A stretch of 39,803 bases of DNA. It comes from Anaerococcus provencensis. GTDB taxonomy: Bacteria > Bacillota > Clostridia > Tissierellales > Peptoniphilaceae. The stretch lies in NCBI RefSeq assembly GCF_000312365.2, contig NZ_HG003685.1, forward strand, positions 1 through 39,803. The letters run 5' to 3'. This document shows, piece after piece, positions 23,150 to 31,881 of this stretch. Position 1 is the first letter of the stretch; the number at the start of each line of letters is the position of its first letter. Both the position numbers and the translations under genes were made by a program. The notes beneath the pieces were generated by a model. The model was given only the letters and a program-made list of their open reading frames with translations. It was not told the origin of the DNA and did not search any database.

Positions 23150-23472
23150 ATCAAGGCGATATAATAAAAGTCAACTTTAATCCTCAAAAAGGACATGAAC
23201 AAGCTGGTTATAGACCAGCCTTAGTAGTAAGCAATAATTTTTTTAATCAAAAAACTAATTTGGTAATAGCTTGTCCCATAACTAATACGGATAACAATTT
23301 TCCCTTGCATATTCGTTTGGATGACAGAACACAAACAAGTGGTGTCATACTCTGTGAACATGTAAAAACTCTAGACTTAAAGGCAAGAGGATTTAAATAT
23401 GTAGAAAAATTACCAGCTGATATATTTTCTGAGGTTGTAGAAATTTTATATGCTCAGATAGAAGAAATTTAG
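23143..23472 (+). CDS. mazF: MazF-type endoribonuclease toxin
   Basis: A 109-residue PemK/MazF toxin. GDIIKVNFNPQKGHEQAGYRPALVVS contains the catalytic Arg (GYRP) and is close to the E. coli MazF start; the catalytic Thr is in CPITNT, and GVILCEHVKTLDLKARG is the conserved C-terminal block. It cleaves single-stranded RNA at short sequence motifs unless held by MazE. The ATG lies within the end of mazE, so translation is coupled. The key residues seem intact, so it is probably active. The RNA motif cleaved cannot be read from sequence. Confidence 0.93.
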   Translation: MVDQGDIIKVNFNPQKGHEQAGYRPALVVSNNFFNQKTNLVIACPITNTDNNFPLHIRLDDRTQTSGVILCEHVKTLDLKARGFKYVEKLPADIFSEVVEILYAQIEEI

Positions 23473-23488
23473 CATAGAGGACTAGTTT

Positions 23489-23854
23489 ATGCAAACTTAT
23501 AGAAAACGTTTTATTGGACTTGATATCAATGAACTTTACGATATTTTGAAACTTAGGTTTGATGTATTTGTCCTAGAGCAGGAGTGCCTTTACCAAGAGA
23601 TTGACAACCTTGATCAAGATGCTATACACGTTTACATAAAAGATGGAGATGAAATTCTAGCATATTTTCGCGTTTTAGACAGGGGAGTTGAAAGTGAAGA
23701 TGTTGCGATAGGCAGAGTTATAGCAAAGAATAGACGTCAAGGCCTTGGAACTTTGGTCTTAAAAGAAGGGATAAAAGGAGCAAAAGAATTTTTTGATGCC
23801 GATGCAATCTACTTAGAAGCCCAAAGCTATGCCAAAGAATTTTATGAAAATTAA
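23489..23854 (+). CDS. ElaA-like GNAT acetyltransferase, C-terminally truncated
   Basis: A 121-residue protein matching the ElaA subgroup: LYDILKLRFDVFVLEQECLYQEIDNLDQDAIH, YFRVLDRG, and IGRVIAKNRRQGLGTLVLKE with the acetyl-CoA loop RRQGLG. ElaA proteins run about 150 residues and continue after the FY segment with a GF motif and an EDGIPH-type end. This one stops at AKEFYEN (TAA 23852-23854), losing about 30 residues and the last strands of the fold. The next GNAT gene begins inside its final codons. Ribosome site AGAGGA. Either an inactive remnant or a shortened enzyme; substrate unknown. Confidence 0.75.
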   Translation: MQTYRKRFIGLDINELYDILKLRFDVFVLEQECLYQEIDNLDQDAIHVYIKDGDEILAYFRVLDRGVESEDVAIGRVIAKNRRQGLGTLVLKEGIKGAKEFFDADAIYLEAQSYAKEFYEN

Positions 23855-24371
23855 AAATATTGAAACCCCTAGACTTTTAATTAGAGGATTTACCAAAGAT
23901 GATGCTCTCTGGGCATATAAAATTTGGAATGATCCAGAAATGGGAGAGTATCTTCCAGATGAGGCGAAATATGAGATAGACCCGAAATATCTTAAAGAAC
24001 TAGAAAAATTGGGCGATGATGAGGAGTGTTACTATCTGATACCAGTGTTTAGAGATACTTTGGAAAGGGTAGGTACTTGCAGTTTTATTAAAACTGATGA
24101 TGATAAAGTCTATGATATAGCATATTGTGTGCACAAAAATTTATGGGGCAATGGATATGCAACTGAAATTGCAAAAGGCTTGATAGGATACGCCAAAAGC
24201 AAAGGAGCCGAAAGAGTAACTATTTTTGTTAACGAAGATAATATAGCATCAAAACGCGTGGCAGAAAAGTGTGGAGGTAGAGTTGTTAGTGAGGATTACT
24301 TTACTAAGAAAGGTACTAACCAACAAAGAAAAAGCTTAAAATATGAGATAAATTTAATGACTAAAGCTTAG
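23844..24371 (+). CDS. GNAT family N-acetyltransferase (RimJ-like)
   Basis: A 175-residue acetyltransferase starting MKIKNIETPRLLIRGFTKDDA, a normal N-terminus for this group, so ATG 23844 is chosen over 23829. The acetyl-CoA loop region is VHKNLWGNGYATEIAKGLIGYAKSKGAERV, followed by VNEDNIASKRVAEKCGGRVVSEDYF. It overlaps the truncated ElaA-like gene by 11 bases and lacks a clear ribosome site of its own, so it may rely on translational coupling. Substrate is unknown. Confidence 0.83.
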   Translation: MKIKNIETPRLLIRGFTKDDALWAYKIWNDPEMGEYLPDEAKYEIDPKYLKELEKLGDDEECYYLIPVFRDTLERVGTCSFIKTDDDKVYDIAYCVHKNLWGNGYATEIAKGLIGYAKSKGAERVTIFVNEDNIASKRVAEKCGGRVVSEDYFTKKGTNQQRKSLKYEINLMTKA

Positions 24372-24393
24372 TATAGAAGAAAGAAGTTTAATT

Positions 24394-24810
24394 ATGAAAA
24401 TTGCAGTCAGCGCTTGTCTTTTAGGAGAAAATTGCAAATACAATGGAGGAAATAACTATAGCAAAAAATTAGTAGAATTCCTAAAAGGCAAGCACTTTAT
24501 AAGTGTATGCCCAGAAGTAATGGGAGGCCTACCCATACCTAGAAAGCCGGTAGAGATTGTCGACGGAGAAGTCAAATTGGAAAATGGCAAGTCAGTAGAC
24601 TATGAATTCAAAAAAGGTGCTCAAATAGCTTTGGATAAAGTTATAGATAATCAAGTGGAATTAGTAATCCTCCAATCAAGAAGTCCATCCTGCGGAGTAA
24701 ATAATATATATGATGGTTCATTTTCGGGTAAATTAGTAGATGGAAAAGGAGTATTTGCAAAACTTCTTGTAGACAATGGTATAGATGTAATTGATGTTAA
24801 AGATTTATAA
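24394..24810 (+). CDS. DUF523 family protein
   Basis: A 138-residue protein with all DUF523 (YbbK-like) hallmarks: AVSACLLGENCKYNGG at the N-terminus, SVCPEVMGGLPIPRKP, and LQSRSPSCGV. The conserved cysteines (SACLLGENC, VCPE, SPSCG) suggest metal or Fe-S binding or thiol chemistry, but the function is not established. It lies 22 bases after a GNAT gene and 18 bases before a small hypothetical gene. Confidence 0.9.
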   Translation: MKIAVSACLLGENCKYNGGNNYSKKLVEFLKGKHFISVCPEVMGGLPIPRKPVEIVDGEVKLENGKSVDYEFKKGAQIALDKVIDNQVELVILQSRSPSCGVNNIYDGSFSGKLVDGKGVFAKLLVDNGIDVIDVKDL

Positions 24811-24828
24811 TAATAAAAGGAAGATATA

Positions 24829-25140
24829 ATGAATATAGAAGATTTTACCGAAAAGGAACAAAAACAAATTGAAGTTGGGATTTCAACAGCTGAGATTACT
24901 GACAAAGAAGCAGCTGAGAAAATTTTGGCATTGGTGCCAGAAGAATGGATTAAGAAAATACCATTTTTTGTAAGAGGTCATGCCACAACCAAGGCAGTAG
25001 AAAAAATAGCAAATGAACATCCAGACCTTTATCAAATTGCCAAAAGACCAGGAGATTTACCAGAAAAAGAAGGTGAAGAATTAAGACAACTAATCACAGA
25101 TTTATTCGAGCAAAGAATGGAAAAGCACAATATTAAATAA
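24829..25140 (+). CDS. Small soluble hypothetical protein with an IPFFVRG motif
   Basis: A 103-residue, highly charged and probably helical protein without signal or membrane segment. The middle (EEWIKKIPFFVRGHATTKAVEKIANEH) resembles the short domain known as PCP_red, found at the end of dark-operative protochlorophyllide reductase B subunits and alone in many anaerobes; this is a motif-level impression only. The AAAGGAA ribosome site and the 18-base gap after DUF523 suggest cotranscription. Function unknown. Confidence 0.7.
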   Translation: MNIEDFTEKEQKQIEVGISTAEITDKEAAEKILALVPEEWIKKIPFFVRGHATTKAVEKIANEHPDLYQIAKRPGDLPEKEGEELRQLITDLFEQRMEKHNIK

Positions 25141-25150
25141 ATTCATTTAA

Positions 25151-25189
25151 CAAGCATTTTAATGAAAAAATTATTAATTGCTTGCTTTT
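25151..25189 (+). terminator. Weak terminator
   Basis: CAAGCA (25151-25156) pairs with TGCTTG (25179-25184); an AT inner stem with a bulge extends it, and CTTTTA follows. Confidence 0.5.
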
Positions 25190-25255
25190 ACTATATCTGC
25201 AATTTTATTATAATTAGAATATAAAAATTATCTAATAATATACCTAGGAGCTTAT

Positions 25256-26554
25256 ATGAAGAAAAGAAAATTACTTATAATTATCCCTATTTTAATAGTA
25301 ATAATAGCATTTGTAAACAATATTAATCAAAATAAAGATAATGACATAAATACAATAAACTTAAAAGAAATTGACAATAGTGAATTTAACCTAACTACTG
25401 AAGATTATTTATATGATTTTAACTATGCTTATGACACATTAGAAAAATATTATCCTTTTTTTGAAATTAATAAAATGGCATATGGTATAGATTGGCTTGA
25501 TAATAAAAAAGATTATGAAGATTACATAAGAGAATCCAAAAATGACTTAGATTTTTATAATAGAATGAATGATGTTTTAGGAGAACTAAACAATGGGCAT
25601 ACAGGATTAATTGATGAGTCATTTGCTATGAGCTTATATATAAGCTATTATCACACACCAAAGGCTGATTGGCGTCATGATTTTTCTAAGATATATGAGA
25701 AAGAAAATGTAAGAAAAAGATACAATATAGACAAGCATAGTGTGAAAAATTACATAAATGAAAATATAGATAATCCTAGTGAAGACTCATCAGATATTGA
25801 TAATTTAACAACGGATTTAATAATAAAAAATAAATTAGCCTATATGAAAGTAAATTCTATGCTCGGAGATTTGTATAGAAAAAATGATGAAAAAGTATTG
25901 GCAGAATTTTTACAAGAAATAAAAAATTATTCTAATCTGATTATAGACATTAGGGGAAACGGAGGAGGTGACTCCAGATATTGGCAAGAGTTTTTGCTTC
26001 CCAAAATTTTAGACGATGATTACCAAACAATAAACTATAGTTTTATAAAAGCAGGTAAGCTTAATAGTAAAGTAATAAAACAGGAAGGCTACAAATCAAA
26101 TATTGAAGAATTCATAGAAAGTAGCGCTTTTAATCAAAAAACAAAAGACATTTTAAAAGATTTTGACTATTATCTAAGCGATGAAAACTATGTAGAAGCA
26201 GCTTATGACACTATTGGTTTTAATGGCAATATTTATCTTTTGGTTGACGATGGAGTGTATTCATCTGCTGAAATGCTAGCATCATTTTGCAAAGAAACAA
26301 AACTAGCAAAATTAGTCGGCACAAGAACCGGTGGAGATGGCATAGGATTTGACCCAATGCAAGTTGACCTTCCGAGAACTGGTTATGTATTAAGATTTTC
26401 AGACGGCCTTGGCATAACAGAATCTGGATCCATCAATGAATTAGACAAAACAAAGCCAGATATAGAAGTTAAAGAAGACTTTACAACAACTACAAAACCA
26501 TTAAAAGAGCAAGAAATCATAAAGGCTGTTATTAAGGATGCGGGGATTGTATAA
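25256..26554 (+). CDS. Membrane-anchored S41 (tail-specific-like) serine peptidase
   Basis: A 432-residue protein with a Lys/Arg start and one hydrophobic segment (residues 5-22) acting as an anchor or signal; no lipobox is seen. The C-terminal half carries S41 landmarks: NLIIDIRGNGGGDSRYWQEFL, LLVDDGVYSSAEMLASFCKET with the candidate catalytic Ser, and GTRTGGDGIGFDP. No PDZ domain is recognisable; the N-terminal part has the DF..AYDTLEKYYPFFE helical region common in S41 proteins. It would act outside the membrane on unknown peptide or protein substrates. Ribosome site AGGAG. It stands alone between two terminators. Confidence 0.85.
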   Translation: MKKRKLLIIIPILIVIIAFVNNINQNKDNDINTINLKEIDNSEFNLTTEDYLYDFNYAYDTLEKYYPFFEINKMAYGIDWLDNKKDYEDYIRESKNDLDFYNRMNDVLGELNNGHTGLIDESFAMSLYISYYHTPKADWRHDFSKIYEKENVRKRYNIDKHSVKNYINENIDNPSEDSSDIDNLTTDLIIKNKLAYMKVNSMLGDLYRKNDEKVLAEFLQEIKNYSNLIIDIRGNGGGDSRYWQEFLLPKILDDDYQTINYSFIKAGKLNSKVIKQEGYKSNIEEFIESSAFNQKTKDILKDFDYYLSDENYVEAAYDTIGFNGNIYLLVDDGVYSSAEMLASFCKETKLAKLVGTRTGGDGIGFDPMQVDLPRTGYVLRFSDGLGITESGSINELDKTKPDIEVKEDFTTTTKPLKEQEIIKAVIKDAGIV

Positions 26555-26617
26555 TTTTACTTATTATATTCAGTAGCTCTACTTTCAGTGTCATTTTGAT
26601 ATGGATACCATGATTAA

Positions 26618-26659
26618 AAATAGTTTTAGATTTACAATTGTTTTCTAAAACTATTTTTT
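26618..26659 (+). terminator. Strong intrinsic terminator after the S41 peptidase
   Basis: AAATAGTTTTAGA (26618-26630) pairs perfectly with TCTAAAACTATTT (26644-26656) around a 13-base loop, continuing into a T run. The remaining bases to 26824 hold no gene. Confidence 0.85.
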
Positions 26660-26824
26660 ATTATGAATTATTTTTGTACATTATCCTCTTAAAAATAATA
26701 GAATATTTTATTCATATTACTTTAGTGATTCATACCGTGTGCTTGCGTAGTTTTGAATTTTTATGTATTTTACTAGTAAGGGGTTTGTTTTAAAAACCAT
26801 TAATCTTAATATTTGAGGTGAATT

Positions 26825-28192
26825 ATGGATAATAAATTTTGGAATTATGAAGAAGAATCTGTGGAATTGGCTTTGAATTGGGCTAAGGAGAGGACGGTTT
26901 CTGGTTCGGATCCTAAAACCACCGCTCTTTCAGCCAAAGAGTTGAGGCATACAGTTGGCGATACTATCACAGAGGATGGTATTGGTCCAAAGGAAGCTTT
27001 AAATATTTTTGAAAGTCTAAATAAGGCCACACGCTCAGCAGATGATCCTATGAATTTTGCTTATATTCCATGTGCTCCTACTAGGGCAGCAGTTGCCTTT
27101 GATGAGGTTGTTTCTGCAGCTAATGTATTTGGTGGTATATGGGAAAATGGAGCTGGTGCTATTTATGCAGAAAATCAAGTGGTAGATTGGCTTAAAGAAA
27201 ATCTTGGCTGGCCAGAGGAAGCTATTGGAACTTTTGTATCCGGAGGAACTTATGGCAATCTTTCTGCTCTAGCTTGTGCTAGAGATAATGCAAAAAATAA
27301 ATGGGAAGCTGAAAATATCTATCCAAAGGGAAGACCTAGTGAAGGCTACAAACTAATCATATCAAAGGACACACATTCATCAGTTAGAACTATTGCAAAA
27401 GTCTTGGATGTAGATGTTTTAATAGCAGATACAGATGATAAAGCCAGGATGACTGGTGAATCTGTTAAGAAATTGATAGAAGCTAATGATGGGGTATTCG
27501 CAGTTGTTGCAACTTGTGGTACTACAAACACAGGAACAATTGATGATATTGATTCTATCAGCAAGGTTTGCAAAGAATATGGCATATGGCTACATATAGA
27601 TGGTGCCTATGGTGGGGCTGGAATATTGGCTCCAAGTGTGAGAGACTTATATAAAGGTATAGAAAATGCAGATTCTTTTATCGTAGATCCACATAAATGG
27701 CTGTTTGCTCCATACGATTGCTGTTGTTTGATTTATAGAGATCCTAAGAGAGTTTACAATACTTTCTCACAACATGCAGAATACCTTGAAGGAGTTGATC
27801 ACAGCCAAAGCAATCCATCTGATATGGCTATTCATTTATCTAGGAGAACAAGAGGGCTCCCACTTTGGTATTCACTTGTAACTTATGGTAGCAAAAAATA
27901 TTCTGAAGCTATCGAAAAATGCCTTGCTAACGCAAAAAAATGTGCACAAGCTATTAAAGATAGTGACCACTTAGAATTGGTAATGGAACCAACATTATCA
28001 ATAGTAGTGTTTAAAAGAACAGGCTGGGAACTTAATGACTATGCAAAATGGTCAAATGATTTGGCCCTAGAAGGAAAGATTTTGTGTATTCCATCAAGTA
28101 TAGATGGGGAAGTAATCTTAAGATTAGCATTTTTAAACCCAAACACTGACATAGATAAAGCAATAAATATAGTATTAGAAACAACAAAATAG
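26825..28192 (+). CDS. Group II pyridoxal-phosphate amino acid decarboxylase
   Basis: A 455-residue PLP enzyme of the glutamate/aromatic/tyrosine decarboxylase group. Landmarks in order: FVSGGTYGNLSALACARDNA, KDTHSSVRTIAKVLD (stacking His), TTNTGTIDDIDSI, WLHIDGAYGGAGIL (Asp for the pyridine N), and SFIVDPHKWLFAPYDCCC with the Schiff-base Lys. The SRRTRGLPLWYSL segment is typical of aromatic or short-chain decarboxylases. It would convert an amino acid to its amine and CO2; substrate cannot be assigned from sequence (aromatic, Glu, Asp or diaminobutyrate are possible). No antiporter gene is next to it, unlike acid-resistance decarboxylases. Its own terminator follows. Confidence 0.92.
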   Translation: MDNKFWNYEEESVELALNWAKERTVSGSDPKTTALSAKELRHTVGDTITEDGIGPKEALNIFESLNKATRSADDPMNFAYIPCAPTRAAVAFDEVVSAANVFGGIWENGAGAIYAENQVVDWLKENLGWPEEAIGTFVSGGTYGNLSALACARDNAKNKWEAENIYPKGRPSEGYKLIISKDTHSSVRTIAKVLDVDVLIADTDDKARMTGESVKKLIEANDGVFAVVATCGTTNTGTIDDIDSISKVCKEYGIWLHIDGAYGGAGILAPSVRDLYKGIENADSFIVDPHKWLFAPYDCCCLIYRDPKRVYNTFSQHAEYLEGVDHSQSNPSDMAIHLSRRTRGLPLWYSLVTYGSKKYSEAIEKCLANAKKCAQAIKDSDHLELVMEPTLSIVVFKRTGWELNDYAKWSNDLALEGKILCIPSSIDGEVILRLAFLNPNTDIDKAINIVLETTK

Positions 28193-28201
28193 AAATTAAC
28201 T

Positions 28202-28235
28202 AAGCTTCACTTAAATACATAAGTGGAGCTTTTAA
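28202..28235 (+). terminator. Terminator after the decarboxylase gene
   Basis: AAGCT-CACTTA pairs with TAAGTG-AGCTT with one mismatch bulge on each side, followed by TTTAATTT. Confidence 0.72.
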
Positions 28236-28343
28236 TTTAGTAAAATCCCTTATAATCAATAAATATAGATGATAAAGGGTAAGTATAAGCTATGAAGATA
28301 ATTTTTGTTAGAATAACTTACGAAATAATTTTGAGGATGGAGA

Positions 28344-29411
28344 ATGATTAAAGAAAAAATAAAAGAAAATATTGGAATAATTTATTTGGATAGACCGGGG
28401 CAACTAAATGCCCTAGATGATAATGCTATTAATCGTATCAGAAATATACTACAAAAATATGAGGAAGATGATAGGGTCAAGGCAGTTCTTTTAGATAGCC
28501 TTATAGAAAAAGGTTTTTCTGCCGGAGGCGACCTTAAGTCCATGTATTATGATTACCTTGTTAATGATAATTGTAAGGAAAAAGATGGCCTTTTGAAAAA
28601 TGAGTTCGATCTTGATAAATATGTAGCGTCCTACAAGAAGCCTATTATTAGCCATTGGTTTGGGATAACCATGGGTGGTGGCATTGGCCTTAGTATCAAT
28701 TCTGATTTTATAATAGTTGAGGAAAATATAAATTGGGCTATGCCAGAAACAAGTCTTGGCTTTGCTCCAGATGTGGGTGTAGGCAAATTTATATCAAGTT
28801 TACCACAAGTACTTGGTCAATATGTAGGTTTATGTGGTGCAAGTCTAGAAGCGTCTGATTTAATAAAATATGGTTTTGCAGATATTTATATAAAATCAAG
28901 CGACTATGAGTATGTAATTGATAAGCTCTTTTCACTTTCCAAAGATTATGATGGTAAGGACCTTATAGATCAATTTAGCAAAAGCATAGAAAGTTTTGGC
29001 CAAGAATTAGAAGAAAGCAAAATAGATAAAAGTATGGAAAAAATTGACAAGTATTTTTCTCATCCTAGCATTGAAGAAATCTTTGATGACCTTAAGAAAA
29101 ATGAAGCTAGTGATGATTTCGCAAAAAATACACTTGCTATTTTAAAAGAAAGAGACCCCTTTAGTCTAGCAGTTCAATTTGAAAAATATTTTGCTGATAA
29201 GAACCTAACTTATAAAGAAGTAATAGACAGAGACCTTAGAATCATCCAAAATTCAATACAAGAAAAGATGGTAAATGAAGGAATTAGGGCAAAGATTATA
29301 GAAAAAGATAATAATCCTAATTGGCCACACAAATCTATTGAAGAAGTCTCTATGGATGATGTAAAAAAATTACTTGGAATAGAAAGAACTTATAAAGAAA
29401 ACATTTATTAA
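28344..29411 (+). CDS. 3-hydroxyisobutyryl-CoA hydrolase-like crotonase
   Basis: A 355-residue protein of the enoyl-CoA hydratase/isomerase superfamily. FSAGGDLKSMYYDYL and SHWFGITMGGGIGLSINSDF form the oxyanion and CoA pocket, and MPETSLGFAPDVGVGKFIS holds the Glu and Asp used by HIBCH-type hydrolases. The C-terminal region (SHPSIEEIFDDLKKNEASDDFAKNTL and on to NEGIRAKIIEKDNNPNW) matches the ECH_2 extension, so it is longer than plain hydratases. It probably hydrolyses a hydroxyacyl-CoA (valine catabolism in other organisms); the real substrate in this anaerobe is uncertain. It heads a run of closely spaced genes. Confidence 0.85.
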   Translation: MIKEKIKENIGIIYLDRPGQLNALDDNAINRIRNILQKYEEDDRVKAVLLDSLIEKGFSAGGDLKSMYYDYLVNDNCKEKDGLLKNEFDLDKYVASYKKPIISHWFGITMGGGIGLSINSDFIIVEENINWAMPETSLGFAPDVGVGKFISSLPQVLGQYVGLCGASLEASDLIKYGFADIYIKSSDYEYVIDKLFSLSKDYDGKDLIDQFSKSIESFGQELEESKIDKSMEKIDKYFSHPSIEEIFDDLKKNEASDDFAKNTLAILKERDPFSLAVQFEKYFADKNLTYKEVIDRDLRIIQNSIQEKMVNEGIRAKIIEKDNNPNWPHKSIEEVSMDDVKKLLGIERTYKENIY

Positions 29412-29432
29412 ATAAAGATTAAAGGAACAATT

Positions 29433-30656
29433 ATGGACAAACTTTATGAACTTGCCTATGAATATAGAAAAACTAAGCTATGGAAGAAAATATCAGAAGA
29501 CCAATTTTTTGCAATAAAACTTAATGACGATAAAATTGGATTTATTAATATCATGGGAGCAGGCAATGAATATAATGCTATAAATCTTACAATTGGCGAG
29601 GATAATTTATTAAATTTTAAAAAAGTTATCGAAAGTAATATGGATTATTCTAATTATGATTATTTTGTTTCAACACTACTTTTGGAAAATCACCAACTGA
29701 TATTCGGTAATAAGGATGATTTAGATCCTGGTGAAGTAAAAGAAGTTAGGAAGTTTAAAAAAGAACACGGTATAAAAATAACAGGGTCATTGACATTTCC
29801 ATATTTTAGAAAATCAGTAAAATTTTCACCACTAACACAATTTGATAATGAAAAAGATTATAGTTATATTAAGCAAGCCATTAGTGCAAGTATTGATTTG
29901 TCAAAAATATTAGGCTATTCAAATACAGAAGATTTAAATATTTATAGCATTTATGATGAGCCTAGCATTATGGCTCTTGAAAATGATGGCGAAAGTTACA
30001 AAATTAAGGATAGTTTGAATGTTGATTGGAATAAAGAAATTAGCTATCCTATAGCAAATATAATCAATATAAATATTTTAAAAAATATTAAAAAGGCTAA
30101 AAAGTCTGGGCAAATGGAATGTCAGTTGGTAATTTTACCAGAACCTGTAGAAGACAGTGAATTTGTTCCTCATTATCCTCAAATTTTGTTGGCTGTAGAT
30201 AAGAGAAGTGGTGAAGCAATTAGTACAAATCCTGTGGAAGACTACACTAAGAATCCAAATGAAATTGTAAATAGTTTTTTTGAAATGTTGGTAAATCTTG
30301 ATCGTATCCCAGAAGTAATCAATGTAGCAGATAAAAGAACCTTTAATCTACTTAAAGAAATTTGTGCTAACAGCAAAATTAATTTATCTATCAAAGATAA
30401 TTTAATGGAATTAGAAGAAGTAAAAAACCACTTTTTTGACTATCTAGATTCACAAATGGCATATGATGCTGATAATTCTGATGTAATTAGTGATGAAGAA
30501 ATTTTGCAAATGTTAGAAATGATGGAATATATGGCAAATGAAGGAGTATTTCCTCCACAAGAACTAATAGAATTATTAGTAGATGGGGTAGAAACTGGCG
30601 TTTTTGATGATAATTTGAGCAAGAAAATAATTGAAACTTTAGATAAAATTTTATAA
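29433..30656 (+). CDS. Uncharacterised two-domain protein (DUF7309/DUF6930-like)
   Basis: A 407-residue soluble protein. It begins LYELAYEYRKTKLWKKISEDQFFAIKL, followed by a beta-rich domain (residues 1-180) and a second domain from about 230 with ILLAVDKRSGEAISTNPVED and an FFEMLVNLDRIPEVINVADKRTF segment. This pairing resembles plasmid- and genome-encoded proteins annotated with DUF7309 then DUF6930, judged from motif memory only. The acidic C-terminus holds a Met/Glu-rich helix (EEILQMLEMMEYMANEGV). The gene lies between the crotonase and an FAD oxidoreductase with gaps of 21 and 10 bases. Function unknown. Confidence 0.7.
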   Translation: MDKLYELAYEYRKTKLWKKISEDQFFAIKLNDDKIGFINIMGAGNEYNAINLTIGEDNLLNFKKVIESNMDYSNYDYFVSTLLLENHQLIFGNKDDLDPGEVKEVRKFKKEHGIKITGSLTFPYFRKSVKFSPLTQFDNEKDYSYIKQAISASIDLSKILGYSNTEDLNIYSIYDEPSIMALENDGESYKIKDSLNVDWNKEISYPIANIININILKNIKKAKKSGQMECQLVILPEPVEDSEFVPHYPQILLAVDKRSGEAISTNPVEDYTKNPNEIVNSFFEMLVNLDRIPEVINVADKRTFNLLKEICANSKINLSIKDNLMELEEVKNHFFDYLDSQMAYDADNSDVISDEEILQMLEMMEYMANEGVFPPQELIELLVDGVETGVFDDNLSKKIIETLDKIL

Positions 30657-30666
30657 AAGAGGATTT

Positions 30667-31881
30667 ATGAAATTACACAAAGGAAATTTATTTTGGCCAG
30701 CAAATACAGAGAATATTTCATTAGAGATCCACAACAATTTTCAAACTGATACGGATGTACTTGTAGTAGGTTCAGGTATGTCTGGTGCCTTGTCAGCTTA
30801 TGAACTTTCTAAAGCTGGATATAAGGTTACAATGATAGAAGAAAATAGAATTGCAAGTGGATCTTCATCTGCAAATACGGGCCTAATACAATATATGTCT
30901 GACCAAGGGGTTAAAAAATTTGCAGAGCAAATTGGTAAAGAAGCTGCAATAAGATTTTATAATCAATCAAAAGAAGCTGTGAATGATTTGATTGCAATAA
31001 ATGAAGAATTGATTAGTGATAAAGAAGATGATTTTAAAACAGAAAATAGCTTGATACTTGCAACAGAGATGAAGAAAGCATCTGATGTCCAAGAAGAAAC
31101 AAAGATGCAAAAAGAAATTGGTTATGATGTTAAATATTTAAACTATGACCAGATTGCTGATTACAATTTAAAAGCATATGGTGGCCTATTATGTGGACCA
31201 GATATTAACCTAAATCCCTATGCCTTTGTACTTCGTTTGCTAAAAACCGCTGTTGAAAATTATAATTTAGAAATTGTAGAGGGTGTAAAATTTATAAAAT
31301 GTGAGAAGATAAATGATGAAAATATTGTCAGTCTTGAAATAGGTGGACAGAAAATAAATAAATCTTACAAAAAGATTGTAATTGCAACAGGCTACAATCC
31401 ACCTAATCAATTTAAGAAAAACCTTGAGAATGTTGAAATTTATAAAACCTACGTATCAGTTACTAACAAAGTAGAAGATAAAGGCTACGAAGATTTATTA
31501 GTTTGGGAAGTAAAAGATGCCTATACCTACTTTAAGAAAACTTTTGACAATAGACTTATGATAGGTGGATTTGATGAAAAATCTGATACGATAAAGGATA
31601 AGGATGTGGGAAAGAGAGATAAAGACCTAGAAAAAGGTGCTAATTCTATGCTTGTAGAAAAATACAATATAGAAACTAACTACTCCTACACAGCACTTTT
31701 TGGAATAAGCAAGGACAACCTGCCATACATGGGCATAGATCCAGAAAATGATGATATCTTTGTAATATGTGGTGTAGGCGGAAATGGTACTGTTTACTCG
31801 AAAATAGGAGCAACCATGGCAACAAAGTGGATAAAGGGTGAGTCTTTGGAAGAGTATGAGACATATAGACTTGGAAGATGA
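30667..31881 (+). CDS. FAD-dependent oxidoreductase (DAO/glycine-oxidase family)
   Basis: A 404-residue flavoprotein. The Rossmann dinucleotide motif VLVVGSGMSGALSAYELSKAG ends in MIEE (residues about 30-58), followed by the ASGSSSANTGLIQYMSD loop typical of DAO-type amine or amino acid oxidases and sarcosine-oxidase relatives. The C-terminus has FGISKDNLPYMGIDPENDDIF and ICGVGGNGTVYSKIGATMA, which close the FAD site. It probably oxidises an amine or amino acid; the substrate is unknown. Ribosome site AGAGGA. Its stop overlaps the next gene's start (ATGA). Confidence 0.88.
   Translation: MKLHKGNLFWPANTENISLEIHNNFQTDTDVLVVGSGMSGALSAYELSKAGYKVTMIEENRIASGSSSANTGLIQYMSDQGVKKFAEQIGKEAAIRFYNQSKEAVNDLIAINEELISDKEDDFKTENSLILATEMKKASDVQEETKMQKEIGYDVKYLNYDQIADYNLKAYGGLLCGPDINLNPYAFVLRLLKTAVENYNLEIVEGVKFIKCEKINDENIVSLEIGGQKINKSYKKIVIATGYNPPNQFKKNLENVEIYKTYVSVTNKVEDKGYEDLLVWEVKDAYTYFKKTFDNRLMIGGFDEKSDTIKDKDVGKRDKDLEKGANSMLVEKYNIETNYSYTALFGISKDNLPYMGIDPENDDIFVICGVGGNGTVYSKIGATMATKWIKGESLEEYETYRLGR

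Noticed and set aside
28292..28351. 19-codon frame (MKIIFVRITYEIIL...) overlapping the HIBCH-like gene start
   Set aside because: Weak ribosome site and short AT-rich frame; could be chance. Coupling to the next gene cannot be excluded.
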